Source: Saprospiraceae bacterium
GTDB lineage: Bacteria > Bacteroidota > Bacteroidia > Chitinophagales > Saprospiraceae
Assembly (NCBI GenBank): GCA_020627785.1
Contig: JAHDGF010000012.1
Coordinates: 1-35,317, forward strand
Direction: 5' to 3'
Length of the DNA stretch: 35,317 nucleotides
Within the stretch, counting starts at the first letter, position 1; each line of letters opens with the position of its first letter. This document shows, piece after piece, positions 8,519-15,961 of this stretch. The position numbers and the translations under genes were made by a program. Under the pieces are notes generated by a model. The model was given only the letters and a program-made list of their open reading frames with translations, made no database searches and was not told the DNA's origin.

Positions 8519-10045
8519 TTATTTAATCAAGGTAATGGTTCCTGTTTTGACTTCTTCAATTCCATCTCGGAAAACGATTTCAAGATAGTAGGTATAAACG
8601 CCCGCTTGAAGTTCTTGTCCTCGTCTCGTTCCATCCCAGAAAGCGTCTAATCCAGTATCCTGATATACCCGATTCCCCCATCTATCCAGAATTAAAAATT
8701 CTTTGATGTCTGCAATGTCTAGTCCGTAAATCCGAAAGGTTTGATTTTCTCCTAGTGCGTCTGGGGAAAAGATATTTGGGATATAAACATCCTTCAAGGA
8801 TTCAACATCTATGGATATTGATTCACGGATAAAACAATCCTCATGATAATAAAAAACGAGGTCGTAGACCTGAGGTTCTTCTGGTACAAAGGTCAGATCG
8901 AAACATCCATCACAGACCAATGAATCTCCAAGAAACCATTGTATTGATACCACTAGACTTGGATCAATATCCAAAGATAAAAGAGCGGTGTCCCTAGCAA
9001 CTAGATTTAAATCTGGACTCAAAGTATAAGACGGGAAAGGTGCATTTAATATCGTGGTCTGGATCAATTGGCCATCACATCCTTCTGGTGATAATACATC
9101 AAAATTTTCTATGCCTGCCTCATCTGCTTCACAGGTAAAGAAGGTATCTCTAACAATGTAGTCTTCTAAATAATCTACAAAGAAACTATCAATTTCAAGG
9201 CAACCAAATTCATCGATGATCGAGACAACATAGGTTCCACTTTCTGTCGGTTCAAGTGTGGATGTCAACTCTCCTGACAACCATTCATAGGTGATGCCTT
9301 CATTTGTTACATCTAAAAAAGCTTGATCACCAAAACAAACAGGTGTATCATAATTAACCATTACTGTGTCGAAAAAACTGAGCTCAACATTAATGATCGA
9401 ATCACAACCACCAAATGCTTGTCCAAACAAGGTATCTGAACCAACAGGATTATTCACATCATAAATGACATTATTAAATTCAGTCTCATAGGCGAAGCAA
9501 ACCATGTCTTCAAAAAATAATTCTGCTTCACCCAAGGGTATGAGATCTAAGGTGTAGTTAAATGAAATACAGCTACCAACATCGATGGTTCCTGAAAGAT
9601 TTGTGAGATCAAAGGTAAAATTACCAGTCCCATAATTATCATCGGTATTTTGCTGATAACCGTTACAGCAACCTCCGTCATTATCATATATTTCAACGGA
9701 TAGAGTAAACTCCGTAATCACTGCTGGAAATATTCCAAGTGAGGCAGTGTAGCCATTATCACAACAATCTGGATTGCTCGACAAGTTAAAGGGCACATTA
9801 GTATCTGGGCCATTAACCTGGTTCAAATTTTCAATTTCGTTATTGATTAAGATGTTACCTGAAAGATCAGTGATTGTTATGGCAGCATCAATGCCCCCTC
9901 CATCATTAAAATCACACCCTGGTTCAAAATTCATCGTTACCAAATTTAATGTGACATCAAAACTGCATTGACCAATACAGTAGTTAGCACAAGTAATGAT
10001 GCTAAGGGCAAAGCACAATAAAATCTTATTCAATTTGATAACCAT
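8519..10045 (-). CDS. Secreted protein with gliding-motility-associated (CHU_C) C-terminal domain
   Basis: This is a 508-residue exported protein. The chosen ATG at 10045 begins MVIKLNKILL and gives a normal signal peptide ending CIGQ. An upstream in-frame ATG at 10096 adds 17 residues ahead of it and is less likely. The first part is rich in Asp, Asn and Cys (SNPDCCDNGYTASLGIFP, NDGGCCNGY), resembling secreted beta-sandwich modules. A middle region with YEWLSGELTSTLEPTESGTY resembles Ig/PKD-like modules. The C-terminus (PNIFSPDALGENQTFRIYG, DRWGNRVYQD, FWDGTRRGQELQAGVYTY) is a clear CHU_C domain, a T9SS type B sorting signal. Adhesin or matrix roles are typical of the family, but the specific function is unknown. 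Confidence 0.85.
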   Translation of the reverse strand: MVIKLNKILLCFALSIITCANYCIGQCSFDVTLNLVTMNFEPGCDFNDGGGIDAAITITDLSGNILINNEIENLNQVNGPDTNVPFNLSSNPDCCDNGYTASLGIFPAVITEFTLSVEIYDNDGGCCNGYQQNTDDNYGTGNFTFDLTNLSGTIDVGSCISFNYTLDLIPLGEAELFFEDMVCFAYETEFNNVIYDVNNPVGSDTLFGQAFGGCDSIINVELSFFDTVMVNYDTPVCFGDQAFLDVTNEGITYEWLSGELTSTLEPTESGTYVVSIIDEFGCLEIDSFFVDYLEDYIVRDTFFTCEADEAGIENFDVLSPEGCDGQLIQTTILNAPFPSYTLSPDLNLVARDTALLSLDIDPSLVVSIQWFLGDSLVCDGCFDLTFVPEEPQVYDLVFYYHEDCFIRESISIDVESLKDVYIPNIFSPDALGENQTFRIYGLDIADIKEFLILDRWGNRVYQDTGLDAFWDGTRRGQELQAGVYTYYLEIVFRDGIEEVKTGTITLIK

Positions 10046-10093
10046 AACATGGTAAGCTTCTATTACAAAAGAAACGATAAAAATCCCCAATAG

Positions 10094-10107
10094 CAAACTT
10101 TAGTTTG
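10094..10107. repeat. Short inverted repeat upstream of the CHU_C gene
   Basis: CAAACT and AGTTTG flank a 2-nt centre about 50 nt upstream of the chosen start of the secreted-protein gene. The minus strand contains AAAGTTTG, close to a -7 box, so this may be promoter or operator sequence. Evidence is weak. Confidence 0.3.
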
Positions 10108-10157
10108 AGCATTCCTAAAGCATCTAATTTTTAATCATCCATTAGACAATAAAGAAG

Positions 10158-10176
10158 AAACCTTCCAATTAGGTTT
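10158..10176 (-). terminator. Weak intrinsic terminator after hppD
   Basis: Downstream of the hppD stop on the minus strand, AAACCT and AGGTTT pair across a 7-nt loop, followed by the pyrimidine-rich CTTCTTT. The stem is only 6 bp plus one possible wobble, so this is a weak candidate, though it is in the expected place. Confidence 0.4.
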
Positions 10177-10193
10177 TGAATTTTAGGAGTAGA

Positions 10194-11327
<1,134 letters not shown>

Positions 11328-11427
11328 TGGTTTCGGTTTGTATATTAAGTGTATCAACAATAGTTGTTAATGCAAGTTAATTAATGATGGATAGATATTC
11401 AACTAAACTTCACATTGATTGCTTTAA

Positions 11428-12246
11428 TTATATCAGTTTACACATGGCCCATTCTGTCCAAGATCCATCATAAACGGCCATTTCATAGTCAAGGACCAGT
11501 TCCGCCGCCAGTAAAATAATGCAAGCGGTCAAACCGGAGCCGCAAGAAAAAACCAAGGTTTTTTTATCTAAGTTCAATCCCTGAAATATTTCTGTGAGTG
11601 CCTGCTTAGATTTCATTCGACCATCTTCTAGTACTGACTTGAACGGCAGACTCAACGAACCTGAAATTGAACCACTTGGTAATTCTTTACGCGGTTCAGG
11701 TGCTGTTCCATTAAATCGACCCACACTCCGTGCATCTAGTAGTATAAATTCATTTTGTTCAATATTCTCTTCAACTTGATCGATGGACTTTACCAGTTGT
11801 GGTTGAAAACGTGCCACGAAGTTTCCTTCTTGATAATCCATGTTATCTTTTTGGTCTTCTAGAGGAAGTCCAGCATCAATCCAAGCGGCCATTCCGCCAT
11901 CTAAAACTGATACCTGATCGAAGCCCATCGCTTTAAACATCCATCGAACCCTCGGAGCTGAATAAATACCTAAATTATCATAAACAACTAGGGTTGACTC
12001 CTGATTTATTCCAAGTGCCCGAGCAGCGGCTTGAAAATTAGCTTCAGTTGGCAGCATGTTGGGGAATTTTGAATGGCCATCGCTAAATACCTTCTTCAAA
12101 TCAAATTTTCTGGATCCCTTTATTCTTTTGTCAGGACTTACTGGAATCAATCCAGATTTATTCGATGCAGGGCTAGCATCAAGAATTATGACCGATTCAT
12201 GATCCCACATTTGCGAAAGCGTATCGACTGAAATTAATGGATTCAT
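11428..12246 (-). CDS. Two-domain sulfurtransferase, 3-mercaptopyruvate type
   Basis: This 272-residue protein has tandem rhodanese domains. The N-terminal inactive domain contains IILDAS and VLDGGMAAW; the C-terminal one contains ILLDARSVGRF, a PGSISG-like motif (PSGSISGS) and the active-site loop SCGSGLTA. CGSG-type loops mark 3-mercaptopyruvate sulfurtransferases, whereas thiosulfate sulfurtransferases carry CRKG. The expected reaction moves sulfur from mercaptopyruvate via a cysteine persulfide. The ATG at 12246 (MNPLISVDTL) lies 1 nt beyond the TAA of the MarR gene. An alternative ATG at 12267 would add seven residues and overlap that gene. The two genes are clearly co-transcribed. Confidence 0.88.
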   Translation of the reverse strand: MNPLISVDTLSQMWDHESVIILDASPASNKSGLIPVSPDKRIKGSRKFDLKKVFSDGHSKFPNMLPTEANFQAAARALGINQESTLVVYDNLGIYSAPRVRWMFKAMGFDQVSVLDGGMAAWIDAGLPLEDQKDNMDYQEGNFVARFQPQLVKSIDQVEENIEQNEFILLDARSVGRFNGTAPEPRKELPSGSISGSLSLPFKSVLEDGRMKSKQALTEIFQGLNLDKKTLVFSCGSGLTACIILLAAELVLDYEMAVYDGSWTEWAMCKLI

Positions 12247-12247
12247 A

Positions 12248-12685
12248 TTAAGAGCTGTAATTTTCAAAAACCTTATTTATGATGCGTGTGAATTCCTGAT
12301 AATCCTTCATATCAAGACCTCCCCATCCTTCAACCCGTACATTTTCAACCTTCTTCAATAGCTTTTCAGTAAGTTCCCTTCCTTCCTGTGTCTGATGAAT
12401 AATGTAGATTCGCCGATCCTGAGAAGATGGATTTCTTACGACCCAACCTTTCTTTTGTAAAACATCAATAATTCTTGAAATGGTTGGCGCATCTTTAAAA
12501 CTAGCGTTGGCAAGATCTTTTTGAGATTGATCATTATTCTGGTATAAGGAATCCATCATCACCCATTGTTCTGGTGTCATATCAATGCCCAATTCCTTGA
12601 AAAGCCGATGAAATTTCAGTTTGACGACCCTCGTTGTTCTCTCCAGCATAAAACCCACTGGCTGTTTATGTATGTTTTGTTCCAT
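12248..12685 (-). CDS. MarR-family transcriptional regulator
   Basis: This is a 145-residue winged-helix regulator. Seen in order are a dimerisation helix (KLKFHRLFKELGI), a helix-turn-helix (QSQKDLANASFKDAPTISRI) and the wing with the family signature DRRIYIIHQTQEG. The ATG at 12685 (MEQNIHKQPVG) follows an AAGGA-like sequence and matches the usual family length; an in-frame ATG at 12751 would add 22 unlikely residues. It is the first gene of a unit with the sulfurtransferase and possibly hppD. MarR proteins usually repress their own operon in response to a small aromatic or oxidant ligand, so a link to tyrosine catabolism is plausible but unproven. Confidence 0.88.
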   Translation of the reverse strand: MEQNIHKQPVGFMLERTTRVVKLKFHRLFKELGIDMTPEQWVMMDSLYQNNDQSQKDLANASFKDAPTISRIIDVLQKKGWVVRNPSSQDRRIYIIHQTQEGRELTEKLLKKVENVRVEGWGGLDMKDYQEFTRIINKVFENYSS

Positions 12686-12795
12686 TCCTTCTAAAGTTGA
12701 GTATTTCAAGTCTAGAAACCAACTTTTGATGAAAATTGATCGATATGACAAGAAAGTGAGAATAAAATTAATAAAATGTTCGCTTTCGCAAATGA

Positions 12796-12824
12796 TTGGT
12801 TATCAAAGAGTTAAACTAAATTTG
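12796..12824 (+). promoter_or_regulatory. Putative promoter of the Crp/Fnr regulator
   Basis: TTG (12796-12798) is followed after 18 nt by TAAATTTG (12817-12824), a full match to the TAnnTTTG -7 box. Transcription would start near 12831, leaving a leader of about 95 nt before the ATG at 12925. The same 239-bp gap must also hold the marR promoter on the other strand, which I could not place. Confidence 0.45.
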
Positions 12825-12924
12825 GGACATTTTACAACCTAATGCGTAATATAATGTTGTAATAAATACGATTCAAAAGTGAGTAGTTGGCTTCTCGGCT
12901 ACATCTTATAATAAATACTTGACT

Positions 12925-13617
12925 ATGAATACATCTGCAAAATTTTTAATGTTCCAACAAATCGGCATTTTAGAAGATTTGAATGAAAACCAAATGCAAG
13001 AGCTTGCAAACTGTAGTAGTTTTCAGAAATTAAAGAAAGACGAAAAGGTTTTTGATACGGGTAATACCATCAAATCAGTCTACATTCTTTTAAAAGGCAG
13101 CCTTAAGTTAGGTCTTGAAATGGAACCTGGAAAGAGTATTATCAAACAATTGGTAGGTGAAGGAGAAATCTTTGGTGAAAATATTCTTACCAAAAAGGTA
13201 AACCGTTCTGACTATGCTCAAGCCTTGTCTGAATGTCAAGTTTTAATAATTCCAAAAGATAAGTTTGAAACCTTACTTTTTGAAAACACAACGTTCTGTT
13301 CAAAGATTGTTGGACAGATCATGGTACAGCTTTCCACCTTGGAACAGCGTATTGCGGATTTCGTTTACACAAAGGCACAGAAAAGAATTGAAAGCTTTTT
13401 AAAGCGAATGGCCATGAATAAAGGGATAAAGATTGGCCTTAATGAACTATTAATCAAGCATAATTTATCCCACTCTGATATTGCATACCTCACAGACACC
13501 AGTAGGCAGACCGTCTCAAGAGTATTAGGTGATTTAAAGAGAGCAAATATCATTCACTTTTCTGCAAGAAAACCACATAAGATATTGGTAAGAGATATGG
13601 CTCAACTAGCCATTTAA
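12925..13617 (+). CDS. Crp/Fnr-family transcriptional regulator
   Basis: This 230-residue regulator has an N-terminal cyclic-nucleotide-binding fold (VFDTGNTIKSVYILLKGSL, then GEGEIFGEN and NRSDYAQAL). A long dimer helix (STLEQRIADFVYTKAQKR) and a Crp-type helix-turn-helix (HSDIAYLTDTSRQTVSRVL) follow. The Arg-Ser pair after the FGE motif is where CRP contacts the cyclic nucleotide phosphate, so ligand binding is possible. There is no N-terminal cysteine cluster, so it is not an oxygen-sensing Fnr. The ATG at 12925 is preferred over a TTG two codons earlier. It diverges from the marR unit and may share control with it. Target genes are unknown. Confidence 0.88.
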   Translation: MNTSAKFLMFQQIGILEDLNENQMQELANCSSFQKLKKDEKVFDTGNTIKSVYILLKGSLKLGLEMEPGKSIIKQLVGEGEIFGENILTKKVNRSDYAQALSECQVLIIPKDKFETLLFENTTFCSKIVGQIMVQLSTLEQRIADFVYTKAQKRIESFLKRMAMNKGIKIGLNELLIKHNLSHSDIAYLTDTSRQTVSRVLGDLKRANIIHFSARKPHKILVRDMAQLAI

Positions 13618-13630
13618 AATAAAATTAAAG

Positions 13631-14089
13631 TCACTTCCAACGTATCAAAGCCTCATCAAGAAAGGAAATCATTTCTGTCTGGATGAGGCTTCCGTTATTT
13701 CTAATCACTTCTCTTCCTCGACCATCTAAGACAATAAATGTCGGCATGATCTCAACGCCGTATAAAAACTTCATGTTGGCCCCTGAACCTTTTTCTATGT
13801 CAAGCTTATAGTTTAAAAAACCATTGTTCATGAGCGTGGCAACATTGGAATCTGTAAAAACTTCTTCACTCATAACCTTACAAGGCAGACACCATTCTGC
13901 TTCAAATTCAACCAGTAATGGTTTGTCAATCTCTGCGGCCTTTTCTATGGCAGCAGTCAGATCCATAGCCTTGTAAAATCTGACACTTCCATCATAATAA
14001 TAATCAGAAGAAGCCTTCGGCACTTTTGCTTTTGTTTTACACCCAATGCATAAGGTCAAGAATAAGAAACCATACAACAACTGCTTCAT
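13631..14089 (-). CDS. Thioredoxin-fold lipoprotein
   Basis: This is a 152-residue periplasmic or outer-membrane lipoprotein. A hydrophobic leader ends in the lipobox LCIGC with lipidated Cys17. The thioredoxin domain has the redox motif WCLPC (Cys67 and Cys70), an acidic strand before it (VEFEAEWC) and the cis-proline segment IMPTFIVLDG. It resembles the Thioredoxin_7 or DsbD-gamma type. It most likely reduces or isomerises disulfides in envelope proteins; the partner is unknown. Its ATG overlaps the stop of the upstream glycosyltransferase by 4 nt (ATGA), so the two are translationally coupled. Confidence 0.85.
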   Translation of the reverse strand: MKQLLYGFLFLTLCIGCKTKAKVPKASSDYYYDGSVRFYKAMDLTAAIEKAAEIDKPLLVEFEAEWCLPCKVMSEEVFTDSNVATLMNNGFLNYKLDIEKGSGANMKFLYGVEIMPTFIVLDGRGREVIRNNGSLIQTEMISFLDEALIRWK

Positions 14090-14850
14090 GATACTTTTTT
14101 CATTTCTAAATCGTAGTATTCTATTTTTTTTCTTGCAAGCTTGGCACTCATTTTACTGATCTGATATCCCAACGACCCGTCCAAAAAGCCCAATTGAAAA
14201 ATATAAGATTTTAGAAACCGAACACTAGGACCAGCCAATCTTTTTAGAAAGCCAGGCTTATAAGATTCATCTATCCACCGTAAGGCTGATAGCTTTGCAT
14301 AGTTTTCTGTTTTCTGAAGGTGTTCTTCGTAGCTTGTATAGGAATAATGCCACATCATTCCTTTCAGTTCTACCCTCTTTAAACGCTTCGCACCATCGAG
14401 GGATTCATGCACAATTTTATGATTCCACCTTCTTTCATTCCTATGGTAGAGGCGAGCCTTAAAAGCTGGTTTCCACTCCGTATGTTTAATCCAATGCCCA
14501 CAATAGTTTACTCTGTTCCTTATCCAATACAAATGTCCCTCCTCTAAGGTTAAGTCATTTATTTCATCCTGCAGCTCGGGCGTTAATATTTCATCTGCAT
14601 CAATTGAAAGAATCCAATCATTCTGTGCCAGATCAACTCCATGGTTTTTATTTTGACCATATCCATCCCATTTTTTTCTTACAACAATTGCTCCAGCGGC
14701 TTCTGAAATTTTTGCCGTAGCATCCGTGCTCATAGAATCAACAACAATTACCTCACTGGCAACTGGATGGCATGATTGAATGCATTTTTCAATGTGTTCC
14801 TCTTCATTGAAGGCAATTATGACTACAGAGATTTTAGAGGCTACGTTCAT
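14086..14850 (-). CDS. Family 2 glycosyltransferase, WaaE/KdtX-like
   Basis: This 254-residue inverting glycosyltransferase has the GT2 opening ISVVIIAFNEEEHIEKC, the strand EVIVVDSMSTDAT and the DXD metal-nucleotide motif in ILSIDADE. The following blocks (YWIRNRVNYCGHWI, RRWNHKIVHESL) are characteristic of the WaaE group, which adds a sugar to the LPS inner core. The exact sugar cannot be read. A C-terminal hydrophobic segment (FLKSYIFQLGFLDG) probably associates with the membrane. It lies 5 nt after cysQ and overlaps the thioredoxin lipoprotein by 4 nt. Confidence 0.87.
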   Translation of the reverse strand: MNVASKISVVIIAFNEEEHIEKCIQSCHPVASEVIVVDSMSTDATAKISEAAGAIVVRKKWDGYGQNKNHGVDLAQNDWILSIDADEILTPELQDEINDLTLEEGHLYWIRNRVNYCGHWIKHTEWKPAFKARLYHRNERRWNHKIVHESLDGAKRLKRVELKGMMWHYSYTSYEEHLQKTENYAKLSALRWIDESYKPGFLKRLAGPSVRFLKSYIFQLGFLDGSLGYQISKMSAKLARKKIEYYDLEMKKVS

Positions 14851-14855
14851 TCGGT

Positions 14856-15638
14856 TTAGCAGCCTTTAGCTATGAAGTGAGGGTTCAATAAATTTTCTTT
14901 GTTATATCTCAGAGGTGTTTGGTCATCCGCTCTGAAGACTCTTCCTCCGGCTTCCTCAAGGATAATTTGGGCTGCAGCTGTATCCCACTCCATGGTAGGG
15001 GCTAATCTTGGATATACATCCGCATTTCCTTCAGCAATGATTAAAAATTTCAATGACGACCCTTTGGAAACAGTAGCTGGATCATTCAAAGCAGCTAAAA
15101 AGTTGCTTGTTTCTTCATTTAAATGTGATCTCGAGCATACCACTTTGAGACCTGAATCATTATCTGAAAATTCATTTGCCTTGAGCGACTTAACCGTTCC
15201 TTCCTTAGAAATTTCAGCACCTTCCCCCTTTACTGCATAAAATAATTCTTCTGTTACCGGCACATACACAACTCCGGCCACTGACTCATTATTATGAATC
15301 AAAGCAATGTTCACGGTAAACTCGCCATTACGCTTTATAAATTCCTTGGTACCATCTAATGGATCAACTATCCAGAAATAATCAAAATCCTTCCTCTCCT
15401 CATATGGTATCTCCTTATTTTCTTCGGATATGATAGGAATACTTGAATTCAATTGGATTAAGCCATCACATATAACCTTGTTTGCCCTTTGATCAGCGAT
15501 GGTCAATGGTGATTCATCATCTTTCAGCTGAATGCCTAGACCATTTTCATCACCATATACCTCTAATATTACTTTTCCAGCATCAATGGCTATCTTTTTC
15601 ACAGACTCTATTAAGTCCAATATTTCCCTATTATCCAT
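14856..15638 (-). CDS. cysQ: 3'(2'),5'-bisphosphate nucleotidase CysQ
   Basis: This 260-residue, metal-dependent, lithium-sensitive phosphatase family member hydrolyses 3'-phosphoadenosine 5'-phosphate to AMP, clearing a by-product of sulfate activation and sulfotransfer. The signature motifs are present: PIISEENKE, WIVDPLDGTKEF (metal-binding Asp residues) and the C-terminal EWDTAAAQIILEEAGG. Length and motif order fit CysQ better than inositol monophosphatase. No sulfate-assimilation genes are beside it. It heads a unit with the glycosyltransferase and thioredoxin lipoprotein, so the grouping is not a sulfate operon. Confidence 0.9.
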   Translation of the reverse strand: MDNREILDLIESVKKIAIDAGKVILEVYGDENGLGIQLKDDESPLTIADQRANKVICDGLIQLNSSIPIISEENKEIPYEERKDFDYFWIVDPLDGTKEFIKRNGEFTVNIALIHNNESVAGVVYVPVTEELFYAVKGEGAEISKEGTVKSLKANEFSDNDSGLKVVCSRSHLNEETSNFLAALNDPATVSKGSSLKFLIIAEGNADVYPRLAPTMEWDTAAAQIILEEAGGRVFRADDQTPLRYNKENLLNPHFIAKGC

Positions 15639-15657
15639 CTATTTATTTTTAAGTCTA

Positions 15658-15683
15658 CAAAATTAGCTAAAGCAGATTGCAAA
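15658..15683 (-). promoter_or_regulatory. Putative promoter of the cysQ unit
   Basis: On the minus strand TAATTTTG (15665-15658) matches the TAnnTTTG box about 20 nt upstream of the cysQ ATG. A TTTG (15683-15680) lies 14 nt further upstream; that spacing is shorter than usual, so only the -7 box is convincing. Confidence 0.35.
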
Positions 15684-15810
15684 CACATTAAAAGTTATTA
15701 AATCCTTTGAGTTAAGATCCTCTGTAATTAAGACATATTACAACTCTGGAAATATTAACTTTTTATCAAAAAAGATAGGTTTTTAGGCAGTCACATCTCT
15801 CAAAAAGTCT

Positions 15811-15885
15811 TAAGTTTGCTATTATAGTCATAGGGTGTCTGTAATTTCGTTGCCTTGTCGATTTCTCATCGGCAAGGTTTTTTTT
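15811..15885 (+). ncRNA. Candidate small RNA or regulatory leader in a divergent gap
   Basis: The 323-bp gap between cysQ and the M1 peptidase has no coding signal that I can see. It does contain TAAGTTTG (15811-15818), a full -7 box match, and about 35 nt later a strong intrinsic terminator on the same strand ending at 15885. A transcript from about 15825 would be some 60 nt long. No gene on the plus strand precedes this terminator, so it must end either an independent small RNA or an attenuated leader of the peptidase gene. A clear -33 element was not found. No known RNA family was recognised. Confidence 0.4.
15853..15885 (+). terminator. Strong intrinsic terminator with no upstream plus-strand gene
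   Basis: CCTTGTCGAT (15853-15862) pairs with ATCGGCAAGG (15868-15877) over 10 bp with one T-G wobble and a 5-nt loop, and is followed by eight T (15878-15885). The run of A on the other strand makes it directional to plus. It stands 77 nt before the M1 peptidase start codon. Confidence 0.75.
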
Positions 15886-15933
15886 GTCTATAACTGCCTC
15901 ATTTTAGGGCAATTGTACGTCTCTATGAACTAT

Positions 15934-15960
15934 CTTCGTTTAGGATATGTAAAAACGAAG
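15934..15960 (+). promoter_or_regulatory. Hairpin directly before the M1 peptidase start codon
   Basis: CTTCGTTT (15934-15941) and AAACGAAG (15953-15960) form an 8-bp perfect stem with an 11-nt loop ending 1 nt before the ATG at 15962. In mRNA this would hold the ribosome-binding region in or next to a stem and could limit initiation. TATCTTCG (15931-15938), a one-mismatch -7 box, overlaps it, so the DNA could instead be promoter. Confidence 0.35.
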
Positions 15961-15961
15961 T

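Noticed and set aside
14899..15240. 113-codon plus-strand frame opposite cysQ
   Set aside because: It overlaps conserved CysQ motifs on the other strand and lacks any family features or promoter.
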